NCBI GenBank assembly: GCA_003223025.1
Contig: QHXR01000017.1
Location: 1-64,000 of the forward strand
DNA from: Acidobacteriota bacterium
GTDB taxonomy: Bacteria; Acidobacteriota; Blastocatellia; Pyrinomonadales; Pyrinomonadaceae
Direction of reading: 5' to 3'
Length of the DNA: 64,000 bases
In this document: in pieces, positions 7,689 through 16,903 of the stretch
Layout of the letters: each line of letters starts with the position of its first letter
Numbering within the stretch: the first letter of the stretch is position 1
Program-made: the position numbers and the translations under genes
The notes under the pieces: generated by a model
Seen by the model: the letters and a program-made list of their open reading frames with translations, nothing else
The model's database searches: none
What the model was told of the DNA's origin: nothing

Positions 7689-8222
7689 TCATCTCACTTC
7701 CGCCACCACCGTCTCCGTCGGCACCAACGTCAACTTCGTCGTCTTAGCGTCGAGCAGCGGACCGAGCTCATAAACGTTTCGATATCCGTATGTATAGAGC
7801 GACACATACGTCGAGAGATTCAGCGATGCCGAAATAGCTTTCGCCGGGAATGCTTTTTCGGCGTTTGTGAAATTGTTGTTGCAGTAGATCAGGATCTTCT
7901 GGTTCTTATCGGGAAACATGATCGCGAGACTTTCGAACGTGATATCCGGAAAGCTCAGATTGACCGCGCCACGGATGTGGAGCTCGTCAAACTTTTGTCG
8001 GCTACGTGCATCAAGTACGGCAACTCCCGCTTCCTTGCTCATTCGGATGAACTCTTCTTCCGTCACACGATGCGTTTCGCGATGCTCGGCCGCCTCGCCC
8101 GCGACTTTTAGAAACGCCTTCATATCGATCGCCGGATTGGGAATGTCTTTCGGCTTTTGCGCCGAGACAGCGAACGCCGCAAACATCATCACCGCAAACA
8201 CGAGTGCAAATCTCAGCTTCAT
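7689..8222 (-). CDS. Secreted rhodanese-like domain protein
   Basis: 177 residues from MKLRFALVFAVMMFAAFAVSAQ, a clear Sec signal peptide, with a GGAGG seven bases before the ATG; this decides the start over a longer frame to 8327. The mature part carries a rhodanese domain: VAVLDARSRQKFDELHIRGAVNL and the loop LIYCNNNFTNAEKAF with the candidate active-site cysteine in YCNNNF. The loop is not the classical CRxGxR, so the sulfurtransferase substrate is unclear. It probably works in the periplasm. The downstream repeat abuts the stop. Confidence 0.85.
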   Translation of the reverse strand: MKLRFALVFAVMMFAAFAVSAQKPKDIPNPAIDMKAFLKVAGEAAEHRETHRVTEEEFIRMSKEAGVAVLDARSRQKFDELHIRGAVNLSFPDITFESLAIMFPDKNQKILIYCNNNFTNAEKAFPAKAISASLNLSTYVSLYTYGYRNVYELGPLLDAKTTKLTLVPTETVVAEVR

Positions 8223-8386
8223 AAATAAACCTCCAGAAGAAGTACGGTGAATGGATGCCGTTCTTGCGTAACTGGATGCAGCGACACGAAATTCATCAGC
8301 AAATCTTAAAAACTTTCGCCGCCGCACTTATCTGAGTTATTATCTTTCTCGCCTCAGTATCGTTCGTCCACAGGGAAGGACCCGAC

Positions 8387-9594
8387 ATGACAACCAACTT
8401 CCTCCGCACATTTTTTCTAATAACTTTGTTCTCTATCGCGGCGCATGCCGACACGTTTGAGTTCATTAACTTCACACCGCCGGTCGGATGGACGAAGCAG
8501 GATTCAAAGGACGGAGTCGTGTATAAGCGTGCGACCGGGATCGGAGCCGTCAGTTTTTACAACAGTTATCCGACGACCGGAGCCGCCGCCGACGAGTTCG
8601 AGAAGACGTGGCAGACGAGGCTCGGATCGATCGTGCCCGGCGGAGCTCCGCGTCCGAAGCTCGATCGCGACGGCGACTACGCGGTTGCCATCGGCGGACA
8701 ACAGATCAACGCACAGGATGCGGTCCTCTCATTCTCAATGATCACATTCGTCGGACGCGGCCGCGGACTGAGCGTTGTAACCGTGACGGCGGGCGACGAA
8801 GTTCAGCGCGAAATTACAGCATTCCTGAATACAATTTCGATCGGATCGGGAGCAGCGGGAGCGACGAATACATCGGACCCATTCGAAGTCGAATTCGATG
8901 TGCCGTCCGGTTATCTATCCATACGCGAAGGCGGGATGATCATCCTCACGCCGGTCACCGTCAACGATCAATCTCCCTGCGCGTACGGAATCGCACCAGC
9001 ACGAAACTCGAGCGGAAATCTCGAAGCGGATGCGCGAAGTGCGGTCGGTGATGTGATGACCGGATGGCAAATTAAAAATGATCGATACGAGGCGATGAAA
9101 GGATTCGCCGCCGCGGGCTGGCCTTACTATTGGTTTCGCACCGACATACAGCGTCTCGTCGGTTCGAGCTACGAATACGCGAGTGTGATGACGATGGCGT
9201 TTCCCGCGAGCTCAGGTCGCGTGATCGTCCGCGCGGATGGACAAACGACGGTGGCAAGAAAATCTCACAAGACATCCTCGGCACATGGCGTAACAGTCAA
9301 AACGTCGGGATGGCGCAGTATAAATTTTTGCCGAATGGAAAGTATGAATTCGGCATCGGTACGATTACGCGTCTTGGGATTTTTGAAACGACCGCCTCGA
9401 GCTCATCCGACGGAAAATGGGAGCTTCGCGGATCCGAGCTCACCATCACGCCGAATATTCGAGGACGCGCGCCTTCAAAGTATCGAGTCCGCATATATGA
9501 CGAGTTCGTCACAGGAAGTTGGACACGTGCGATGTCGCTACTCGACGAAGCTTCGAAGCCGGCGATCGAAGTTCAGTACATGCGTGTCGAATAA
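8387..9594 (+). pseudogene. Secreted lipocalin-like protein gene, disrupted by a frameshift
   Basis: The first frame from ATG 8387 (GGAAGG upstream) gives a signal peptide (FLRTFFLITLFSIAAHA) and about 285 plausible residues to RVIVRADGQT. After that it turns into non-protein-like sequence. Coding quality resumes in the next frame with KKISQDILGTWRNSQN, YKFLPNGKYEFG and WELRGSELTITP and ends at 9594. The C-terminal part looks like a small beta-barrel with the LGTW start of lipocalin-like domains. A one-base loss at about 9237-9262 would explain the break. It is either a recent pseudogene or a sequencing error. Confidence 0.7.
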
Positions 9595-9660
9595 TAGAGG
9601 TTGCTGAACTCTGATCATCCCGTCTGCGGAAAAAGAACCCGTCGATTTTGTAGCGCGGGA

Positions 9661-9876
9661 TCTTGTCGCCGATGGCGACGAACATTAAAGCCTAGGGATG
9701 AGCTCGTGAAACGAGCGAATCCCTAGGTCAGGTCGCAAAGAAAAAGCTCGCTGAAAGCGAGCAACAATCGCCCGCCGCCTTCAGCGACGGAGGTATGTCG
9801 TTGCCTTATCTAGGATTTCATTCGGTTCGCTCATTCAATCCCAGGCTTTTATGTTTGTCGCCTTCGGCGACGAAGA
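9661..9876. repeat. MITE-like palindromic element, copy 2
   Basis: 216 bp, same inverted ends as the elements at 6743 and 10585 (TCTTGTCGCC... and ...GGCGACGAAGA). It ends one base before the stop codon of the reductase gene at 9878. Confidence 0.8.
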
Positions 9877-9877
9877 G

Positions 9878-10525
9878 CTAATCCTGTCTGCTTATCAACA
9901 AATGCATGGCCCGTTCGCCGGGTACCCACTTCTCGACTTTGTAACCGAGCTCGCGAAGATCCAGTCCGTCGAATAATTTCTCGCCGCGCCCCATGAAGAT
10001 CGGGCGGAAGACCAGGTGCATCTCGTCGACCAACCTCGCGCTCAGATATTGGCGAATCGTCGACACGCCGCCGCCGATCCGAATATCGAGATCACCCGCC
10101 GCGGCTTTCGCTTTTTCGAGCGCGGAATGAATGCCATCGGTAACGAAATAAAATGTCGTCCCGCCTTTCATCTCGACCGGCTCGCGTGCGTGATGCGTTA
10201 AGACAAACGTCGGCACATGATACGGTGGCTCTTCGCCCCACCATCCTTTCCAATCTTCATTCGGCCACGGCCCGCGGATGGGCCCGAACATATTTCGTCC
10301 GAGTATCCAAGCGCCTTTGTTACTCATGCTTTTTAAGGAGAAATCGTTATCGACTCCGGCCTCTCCGCCTTCGAGTCCATGCTGATCCCGAAATGTTTTC
10401 GTCTCAAAGAACGCCGCCATCAGATCGGTCCCATTCACGCCGAGTGGATTGTTAATGTCCTGATCGAGGCCTGCGGAATATCCGTCAATGGAGACGGCGA
10501 TGTTTTGGATTACGATTTTTGACAT
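9878..10525 (-). CDS. Dihydrofolate reductase-family / RibD C-terminal domain protein
   Basis: 215 residues from MSKIVIQNIAVSIDGYSAG. The DHFR/RibD-C fold is shown by the N-terminal strand with SIDGY, WILGRNMFGP, the TFVLTHHAREPVEM strand, FVTDGIHSALEKAKAAAG, then IRIGGGVSTIRQYLSARLVDEMHL (the NADPH pyrophosphate loop), and the C-terminal GRGEKLFDGL. Such proteins are NADPH-dependent reductases related to riboflavin synthesis, usually of unknown substrate. The longer frame to 10609 reads into repeat DNA. It is exactly bracketed by two MITE-like copies, as if on a movable cassette. Confidence 0.87.
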   Translation of the reverse strand: MSKIVIQNIAVSIDGYSAGLDQDINNPLGVNGTDLMAAFFETKTFRDQHGLEGGEAGVDNDFSLKSMSNKGAWILGRNMFGPIRGPWPNEDWKGWWGEEPPYHVPTFVLTHHAREPVEMKGGTTFYFVTDGIHSALEKAKAAAGDLDIRIGGGVSTIRQYLSARLVDEMHLVFRPIFMGRGEKLFDGLDLRELGYKVEKWVPGERAMHLLISRQD

Positions 10526-10584
10526 GAAAAAATTTTCGCCTGACTCAGGTAGATTTTCAAATCCTCCGATTAACAGGATCGGAT

Positions 10585-10812
10585 TCTTGTCGCCAAAGGC
10601 GACGAACATTAAAGCCTAGGGATGAGCGAGTGAAACGAGCGAATCCCTAGGAAAGGTTCGAATAAAAAAAGCTCGCTGAAAGCGAGCAACAAATATCGTG
10701 CGGAGATTGTTCGTCGCCTTCAGCGACGGGCGTGTGTCGTGATTCTACCTAGGGTTTCTTCGCTTCGCTCATCAACCCTAGGCTTTAATGTTCGTCGCCT
10801 TTGGCGACAAGA
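10585..10812. repeat. MITE-like palindromic element, copy 3
   Basis: 228 bp with the cleanest ends of the three copies: TCTTGTCGCCAAAGGCGACG at the left is matched in inverted orientation at the right, followed inward by AACATTAAAGCCTAGGG on both sides. The middle has AGCTCGCTGAAAGCGAGC, shared with copy 2. Confidence 0.85.
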
Positions 10813-10824
10813 CGGCTGTAACCT

Positions 10825-13110
10825 TTAATACTTCATCAAATCATTCACCGCATTCTCAACATCTTCCGACTGCGGCAAAATGAAGTCCTCGACTTGCGGA
10901 GCGTACGCGACGAACGTATCGGTCGCACCGACGCGGCGGACCGGGGCATCGAGATATTCAAACAGCTCGTTTGAAATTCTTGCCGCGATCTCGGCGCCGT
11001 AGCCCCAGGAGATCGGATCTTCGTGAGCGACGATGACGCGCGATGTTTTCTTTACGGACTCGGCGATCGCTTCCCAATCGTACGGAACTAGCGTGCGGAG
11101 ATCGATAAGCTCGACTGAAATTCCTTGCTGCTCGAGTCGCTTGCACGCCTGATTCGATCGCTCGACAAGCGCGCCGTACGTGATGATCGTGACATCGGTA
11201 CCGGAGCGCACCGTGCGAGCTTTACCGAACGGGATCAGAAAATCCTTCGACGGGTACTGCGACTTGTTGTAGATCTGGCGATAGAGATGCTTGTGTTCGA
11301 GGAACAGCACAGGATCGTCGCAGCGGATTGCCGTTCGCAGCAGACCGTTCGCATCAAGTGCCGTCGACGGATATACGATCATCAAACCCGGCGTGTGCGA
11401 GAAGAGAGTCGTACCGGACTGCGAGTGATAAACCGCACCGCCCTTCAGATAACCACCGACCGGAACACGCATGACCATCGGACATTTCGTGTCGCCATCC
11501 GAACGCCATCGCGTGAGTGCGACCTCGTTACGGATCTGCATCATCGCCGGGAAAATGTAATCGAAGAACTGGATCTCGACAACCGGTTTCAAATTGCGGA
11601 TCGCCATCCCGACAGCGCGTCCGACGATGTTCGCTTCGGCGAGCGGCGAATTGAAAACGCGCGCGGAACCAAAACTTCTCTGCAGATTCGCCGTGACTTT
11701 GAACACGCCGCCTTTCCCTTTGACGGTCTCGAGATATTCTTCACGCGAGCAATCTGCGACGTCTTCACCGAAGACGACGATGCGCGGATCGCGCTCCATC
11801 TCTTCGTGCATGCATCGATTGATGAGATCGACCATCGTGCCTGCGTTGCCGCTGAGCTCGGCTCCGTCTTCGGTGTCGAACAATTGACGATCCGTCGGGT
11901 CGACATCCGGCGAGAACACGTTTCTGAATGCCGTCTCGGGTGCCGGCTGCGGAGTCTCGATCGCGATGTCTGCCGCCTTGTTGATCTCGTCATCGACGGT
12001 CTTGCGCAACGCTTCGAGATCTTCACTCGACGCGATGCCTTCCGTCATCAAAAACTCGGCGTAGGTTTTGATCGGATCCATCGCTGCGTCGGCTTGGCGC
12101 TCTTCGTCCGGTCTGTATAATTTTTCGTCATCGGATAGCGAGTGGGAATACGGACGAATAACTTTTGCGTGAACGAATGCCGGGCCCTTTCGCGCTCGGC
12201 AATACTCAACTGCGTTCTTAAAAACTTCGTAAGACTCAAGCGGATCCGTTCCGTCGCATTTCTGCATGTAGAGATTCGGGAATCCGGCAACGAGTTTTGA
12301 AATGTCGCCGCCCGCAGTTCCGACTTCGACCGGAACCGAGATCGCGTAGCCGTTATCTTCCACGCAGAAGATGACCGGCAGCTTCAGATTGCACGCCGTG
12401 TTGAGTGCTTCCCACCATTCGCCTTCGCTCGTCGTTCCATCGCCGACCGACATGTAGACGACCTCGTCGCCTTTGAATCCGACGATCTTGTCCTGAAGCT
12501 CCTTGACCATCGACGCACGATAGCCGGCTTCTGCAGCACCGACCGCATGCAGCGCCTGCGTTCCTGTGCATGAAGACTGCGACGGAACATTCAAATCTTT
12601 GTGACCCCAATGCGAAGGCATCTGACGGCCGTGCGAGTTCGGATCGACTTCCGCACCGACAGCCGAATACAACATCTCCTGCGGCGTCATCCCTAGACCC
12701 AGCATGAGCGCGCGATCGCGATAGTACGGGAAGAACCAATCGTAGGCCGGTTTCATCGCGAGAGCTGCTCCGACGAGTACGCCTTCGTGTCCCGCACCTG
12801 ATATCTGGAAGAAAATTTTGTTCTGACCTTTGAGCTGAATTTCCTTATCGTCGACGCGCCGCGACATGTACATCGTCCGGTAGAGACCGATCAGAGTTTT
12901 GTTATCGAGCCCGCGACGTTTGTCGACACCGGACGCTGAAGATTTTGTCCCGAGCGTTGCCGGTTCTGCCGCCGTTCCTTTTGCGGTCGTCTGCGTTTTC
13001 GTCTCGTCAACATAGCCGTCGGCCTCGGTCGTCTTCGCCTCTTCGGCTACAACCATTTTTCCGTTCGCCTTCGCGCTTTTTTTATCTGATTTACCTGCTG
13101 CGGTCGCCAT
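10825..13110 (-). CDS. 2-oxoacid dehydrogenase E1, fused alpha and beta subunits
   Basis: 761 residues. Thiamine-diphosphate decarboxylase component of a pyruvate or branched-chain 2-oxoacid dehydrogenase complex. Residues 1-65 are a low-complexity Lys/Ala/Thr tail, about 70-400 are the alpha part with the TPP motif GDGTTSEG (223-230) ending in EDN (251-253), and about 430-761 are the beta part ([53 protein letters not shown]). Alpha and beta are normally separate genes. The fusion has a short linker and no frame damage. AAAGGA precedes the ATG. E2 and E3 are not here, so substrate choice is open. Confidence 0.93.
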   Translation of the reverse strand: MATAAGKSDKKSAKANGKMVVAEEAKTTEADGYVDETKTQTTAKGTAAEPATLGTKSSASGVDKRRGLDNKTLIGLYRTMYMSRRVDDKEIQLKGQNKIFFQISGAGHEGVLVGAALAMKPAYDWFFPYYRDRALMLGLGMTPQEMLYSAVGAEVDPNSHGRQMPSHWGHKDLNVPSQSSCTGTQALHAVGAAEAGYRASMVKELQDKIVGFKGDEVVYMSVGDGTTSEGEWWEALNTACNLKLPVIFCVEDNGYAISVPVEVGTAGGDISKLVAGFPNLYMQKCDGTDPLESYEVFKNAVEYCRARKGPAFVHAKVIRPYSHSLSDDEKLYRPDEERQADAAMDPIKTYAEFLMTEGIASSEDLEALRKTVDDEINKAADIAIETPQPAPETAFRNVFSPDVDPTDRQLFDTEDGAELSGNAGTMVDLINRCMHEEMERDPRIVVFGEDVADCSREEYLETVKGKGGVFKVTANLQRSFGSARVFNSPLAEANIVGRAVGMAIRNLKPVVEIQFFDYIFPAMMQIRNEVALTRWRSDGDTKCPMVMRVPVGGYLKGGAVYHSQSGTTLFSHTPGLMIVYPSTALDANGLLRTAIRCDDPVLFLEHKHLYRQIYNKSQYPSKDFLIPFGKARTVRSGTDVTIITYGALVERSNQACKRLEQQGISVELIDLRTLVPYDWEAIAESVKKTSRVIVAHEDPISWGYGAEIAARISNELFEYLDAPVRRVGATDTFVAYAPQVEDFILPQSEDVENAVNDLMKY

Positions 13111-13119
13111 TCGATAAGT

Positions 13120-13440
13120 CCTTTTCGGTCGGTATTAATCCTCTTGCGGCAAGGTATAAAGATAGCAAATCAAGGATGAACTGTGAACTGCAAAGGGCTA
13201 GTGGAAACGGAGGTCGACAGGGCAGTTTAGTGTCTTTTTCGTGTGTTTCGTGTGTTTCGTGGTCTGGTTTTCTTAGTGTCATTTCGTGTGCCTTAGTGGT
13301 TCCAGTCTAAATACGGCGGACTGGAACCACGAACTCACACGAAGTCACACGAACTTGGAACATCACGGAGAAAACTAACCACGAAACACACGAAACACAC
13401 GAAAAAGCACGAAAAGAATTGGAAAACCGAAATCGGATAG
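13120..13440. repeat. Inverted CACGAAACACACGAAA repeats between E1 and ada
   Basis: 13222-13262 reads TTTTCGTGTGTTTCGTGTG and 13376-13417 reads CACGAAACACACGAAACACA, forming a large imperfect hairpin. Between them are AGTGGTTCCAGTC and GACTGGAACCACGAAC, a second inverted pair. No coding potential. Confidence 0.7.
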
Positions 13441-13473
13441 AATGCCGTCACCGAAATCTCTAAACTCGGTGAC

Positions 13474-14526
13474 ATGATGAACGAGCAGCAGTTAGATTGG
13501 CGTTGGAAGGCGGTGCAGTCGAGAAATCGGGAGTTTGACGGTGCGTTCTATTTCGCCGTGCAGACCACTGGGATCTTCTGCCGCCCGTCGTGTTCTTCGC
13601 GGAGTCCGAAACGTGAGAACGTATGTTTCTTTTCAACTCCGACTGATGCGATCAAGTCCGGCTTTCGAGCATGCCTTCGCTGCAAACCGACGCTTGAATA
13701 TTCACCCGCTCCCGCCGCGCGAATCGTCGCACGCGCTTTTGAGATCTTGCTCGCTAATGTCGATGACATTCCGACGATCGACGCTCTCGCGGGACAGCTC
13801 GAAGTAAGTCCTGGTCATTTACAAAAAACGTTCAAGGCAATTATTGGATTATCACCGAAAGAGGTTACGGACATGATGCGTATCGAAAATTTCAAAAAGA
13901 ATGTGAAGCGGGCTGATGTTACGACATCGCTCTACGACAGCGGATTTGGATCGAGCCGATCACTATACGAAAAGGCCGGCGAGAATCTCGGCATGACGCC
14001 GGCGACATACAAGAAAGGCGGGAAGGACATCACGATCGGTTACACGGTCGTCGACTCGCGACTCGGCAAACTGATGGTCGCTGCGACCGCGAAGGGAATT
14101 TGCTCAGTAAGTTTTGGAGAGACCGAAGAAGTCTTGCGAAAGGAATTGGAAGACGAATTCTTCGCTGCCGAGATCTTTCGCGACCACATGCGTTTGAACG
14201 ATGCGGTAACCGCCATCCTAAAAAGTCTCGACGGCGAAAAAACGATTCTCACATTGCCGCTCGATCTTCACGCGACCGCTTTTCAAATGCGCGTATGGAG
14301 CGAGCTACGAAAAATCCCATACGGCGAAACGCGCACATACGCACAGATCGCCGAAGCAGTCGGCAATCCAAAAGCCGTCCGCGCCGTCGCTCGCGCGTGC
14401 GCGACGAATCCGGTCGCGCTGGTGAATCCGTGTCATCGCGTGATCGCTTCGGATGGAAAGCTCGCCGGTTACAAATGGGGAATTGAAAGGAAGAAAGAAT
14501 TGCTGGATAAGGAAAAGGAAAGATGA
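13474..14526 (+). CDS. ada: Ada: methylphosphotriester sensor, AraC-type regulator and O6-methylguanine-DNA methyltransferase
   Basis: 350 residues with three domains. Residues about 10-75 form the Ada zinc domain with FCRPSCSSRSPKRENVCFF and CLRCKP supplying the four zinc cysteines, one of which accepts methyl from phosphotriesters. About 85-170 is an AraC-type helix-turn-helix (LEVSPGHLQKTFKAIIGLSP). About 185-345 is the methyltransferase with the active NPCHRVI motif. It senses methylation damage, activates repair genes and reverses O6-methylguanine. Length matches Ada. It complements the ATL protein at 1472, which lacks the active cysteine. ATGATG start: the first ATG is used here. Confidence 0.95.
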   Translation: MMNEQQLDWRWKAVQSRNREFDGAFYFAVQTTGIFCRPSCSSRSPKRENVCFFSTPTDAIKSGFRACLRCKPTLEYSPAPAARIVARAFEILLANVDDIPTIDALAGQLEVSPGHLQKTFKAIIGLSPKEVTDMMRIENFKKNVKRADVTTSLYDSGFGSSRSLYEKAGENLGMTPATYKKGGKDITIGYTVVDSRLGKLMVAATAKGICSVSFGETEEVLRKELEDEFFAAEIFRDHMRLNDAVTAILKSLDGEKTILTLPLDLHATAFQMRVWSELRKIPYGETRTYAQIAEAVGNPKAVRAVARACATNPVALVNPCHRVIASDGKLAGYKWGIERKKELLDKEKER

Positions 14527-14632
14527 GTCGATCCTAACGGCGGATGCGACTGGACCAGCGCCGAAGCTAGATTGATTTGGTGGTTCCAGCCGGCGGAGCA
14601 GAACCGGAACCACCAAACACAATGACAATTAA

Positions 14633-15886
14633 CTACTGATTATGCCCTTTCCTTCTAGATTCCCTGCTATACGCCATGTGCTTCCGAGTGAAGGTATCAT
14701 TCGCGCGTGACTTCAACGCTTCGCCGAGTTCCGCAAGTTCTTCGCGTTCGCGTTCGAGTTCGGGCGACGGAGCCATAGAAAACGCAACGTCAGTTTCCTC
14801 GCATGCAGAGATAAGGGCATGTTGCATTCCCACGTAGTCGCCCCGGTCCATTCTTGCGATTGCCTCGAGCCGAGCGCGTGCATTCATCAAAAGCTGGACG
14901 GCGTTGATCACGGCCGGGTTCGATGCGAGCGAAGCGGTCACTTCAGCCGTATCAAACTTCGCGCTGAACAGAGATGTGACGCTTATCGGAACGTGAGAAT
15001 CCTGCTCGACATAACTAAGCTCGAAATCTGCTAAGGCCGCATCCCCCACACTGTGTGACGGGACGCTCATGCGAACGACGATCTCGAGCGGCGAACCGGC
15101 TCGTAGATTCGGAAGCTTGTAACGACCGGCACCATCAGTTTCGAAATCATTTAGTACGTCGACGACCATCACGCCCGCTGTCGGTCTGATTCCCAACCTG
15201 ACAGTGTGCCCGATTTGCGACACAAGTCCTTGCAATTCAGTTTCAAAGATTCGGACCATGTCCTGCGGCTCCTGAACGTGCCACGCGTTGCCAAGGCCGG
15301 CTTCCGCCATGGGCATCAAAAGGTCTTCATTGAAGTCTTCGCCGATACCGATCGTCGATGTTGTCACGCCTTTCGCTGCAAGTTCGCCCGCTTGGGTAAC
15401 GATGCTGGAGACTCGTGTTTCGCCGACATTCGCCTGACCATCTGTGATCAGCAAAACGCGATTGATCGAAGCTCCGTTCAGATGATCGCTCACCTGCAGA
15501 CCGCCACGAACCCAAGCTTCGTGCAGTGCTGTGGAGCCGTTTGCAACGATCGAATTGATCGACCGTTTGAGCAGATCTTTGTTCTCCACGGGTTGGCTCG
15601 GGATCAGTACGTCGATGTAATCATCGAAGATCACTGTACTGATGCGATCGGTTGCGAGGAGCTGGTCGACGCAATATTTCGCCGCTTCCTTCGCCTCCTC
15701 AAGCTTTCTGCCGCTCATCGAACCGGAGCGGTCGAGCACCATGCTTAAATTTAATTTCGGCCGCTTCGAGGCTGTTTGGTCCATCTGCGGCGGCGTGATC
15801 CGCACAAGAACATCGACCGTCTGATCGGTATTCGCGGTTAGCGTTTTTTCAGTAAGGATTTCAATAGTCGTTTTTTTGTGTGTCAT
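14633..15886 (-). CDS. von Willebrand factor type A domain protein
   Basis: 417 residues from MTHKKTTIEILTEK, chosen because GGAGGA sits eight bases upstream. The vWA domain (about 35-215) has a full MIDAS: DRSGSMSGRK (DxSxS), a Thr in NGSTALHEAW and the Asp in LLITDGQANVGET. A beta-rich middle and a helical C-terminus follow (INAVQLLMNARARLEAIARMDRGDYVGMQHAL). There is no signal peptide, so it is probably cytoplasmic, with metal-dependent protein binding. It follows the MerR gene with 28 bases between stop and start, and the two probably form one operon. Confidence 0.9.
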   Translation of the reverse strand: MTHKKTTIEILTEKTLTANTDQTVDVLVRITPPQMDQTASKRPKLNLSMVLDRSGSMSGRKLEEAKEAAKYCVDQLLATDRISTVIFDDYIDVLIPSQPVENKDLLKRSINSIVANGSTALHEAWVRGGLQVSDHLNGASINRVLLITDGQANVGETRVSSIVTQAGELAAKGVTTSTIGIGEDFNEDLLMPMAEAGLGNAWHVQEPQDMVRIFETELQGLVSQIGHTVRLGIRPTAGVMVVDVLNDFETDGAGRYKLPNLRAGSPLEIVVRMSVPSHSVGDAALADFELSYVEQDSHVPISVTSLFSAKFDTAEVTASLASNPAVINAVQLLMNARARLEAIARMDRGDYVGMQHALISACEETDVAFSMAPSPELEREREELAELGEALKSRANDTFTRKHMAYSRESRRKGHNQ

Positions 15887-15914
15887 GGGCTTGGTCCTCC
15901 GATTGTTATTAAAA

Positions 15915-16667
15915 TTATTTCGAATCAAGTTTTCTAAGAATTCGTTCCAGCAATTGCATCAGCACGCCGGTGTCGCGCGGTGGTCGGAAATCGTCACGTG
16001 CATGCAGCTCAAGGCCGGGTGCTACTTCGTATCTTTTCCACGTTCCGGGTTCGGCCGGCGGCTCGGGTTGTTTCGGCGTCGTGCGTCGAGCTTGCGGTGT
16101 CGTCAGTGCGTGCGAAAAAAGTATCTGCGACTCATCTTCACGAGGCGCTTTCGGCTTCATCAAGAGGGATTCGAGATACTCCCTTGCCTTGCTCTTCGGC
16201 GCTTCCGGCGGGTCGATTTCGGCGGCTTCGATGTCGCCGAGGCTCATTTCCATAACCTCAGAGTCATCGATATGACCAGTCGCTTGGCGAAAGCTCTCAA
16301 GTGCCTCACGCTCGGTGAAGACCCGAATCTCTTCCCCGAAGAGCTTTTCGAGATCCTCGATCGACTTATCGGAAAGTAAGTCCTTGATCACGCTGATGGG
16401 CAGACCATCGGCCTGAAGTTTCTTGATGGTGAGAAGTTTTAGGAGGTGCTCGTAGCCGAAAACGGACTTGAGTCCGCGTTTTTCGGTCGAGGATGTAAGC
16501 AGACCGGAAGAGATGTAATACCGAACCGTCCTTTCGTTCGGATACTCAGCGACCGTCCCCTTCGTGTGAACCGGACCCGCCTCTCTAAGAAAGCGCTCGG
16601 CAGCGTCGGCAAGTTCCTTTACGCCTTGATATTCAGTGTCTTTAAGATTTTGAAGTAGATCCGACAT
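15915..16667 (-). CDS. MerR-family transcriptional regulator
   Basis: 250 residues from MSDLLQNLKDTEYQG. The winged helix-turn-helix of the MerR type is visible at about 45-115: ERTVRYYISSGLL, KRGLKSVFGYEHLLKLLTIKKLQADGLPI. The C-terminal half is not a known metal or drug-binding domain; it is acidic then Pro-rich, ending in a helix (GVLMQLLERILRKLDSK). The start lies eight bases downstream of a strong palindrome (16676-16695) that suits MerR dimer binding, so autoregulation of this gene and the vWA gene behind it is likely. Confidence 0.87.
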   Translation of the reverse strand: MSDLLQNLKDTEYQGVKELADAAERFLREAGPVHTKGTVAEYPNERTVRYYISSGLLTSSTEKRGLKSVFGYEHLLKLLTIKKLQADGLPISVIKDLLSDKSIEDLEKLFGEEIRVFTEREALESFRQATGHIDDSEVMEMSLGDIEAAEIDPPEAPKSKAREYLESLLMKPKAPREDESQILFSHALTTPQARRTTPKQPEPPAEPGTWKRYEVAPGLELHARDDFRPPRDTGVLMQLLERILRKLDSK

Positions 16668-16670
16668 GTC

Positions 16671-16703
16671 GACAAGAATACTGTGAACAGTATTCGTTGT
16701 CAA
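16671..16703 (-). promoter_or_regulatory. Palindromic operator upstream of the MerR-vWA operon
   Basis: Arms GAATACTGT and ACAGTATTC around GA (16676-16695) form a perfect 9-bp inverted repeat. Outside it, GACAA and TTGTC extend the dyad with a one-base offset. It lies directly before the regulator start, where MerR proteins usually bind between promoter elements. Confidence 0.7.
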
Positions 16704-16738
16704 CAAGAATTTTTAGTGACAGTAAAAATAGTCAGGGC

Positions 16739-16903
16739 GCGGCGTCGCCAACGGACTGGACCGCAGGCATCTCTGCCTGCCACGGCCAGGCTTCCGACGC
16801 CGTGGAACGATTATGATTCGACAAGATGAAGGCTGACATCGGCCGAAGCGGCGGTGTCAGGCAGGCAGAGATGCCCGCGCTCCAGTCCGTTGGCGCCGCT
16901 ACT
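16739..16903. repeat. Inverted-repeat element with CCAACGGACTGGACCGC ends
   Basis: The left arm (GTCGCCAACGGACTGGACCG, then AGGCATCTCTGCCTGCC) is mirrored at the right end (GGCAGGCAGAGATGCCCG, then CTCCAGTCCGTTGGCGCC). The right half recurs at 7607-7688. It reaches into the last codons of the M1 peptidase gene. Confidence 0.7.
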
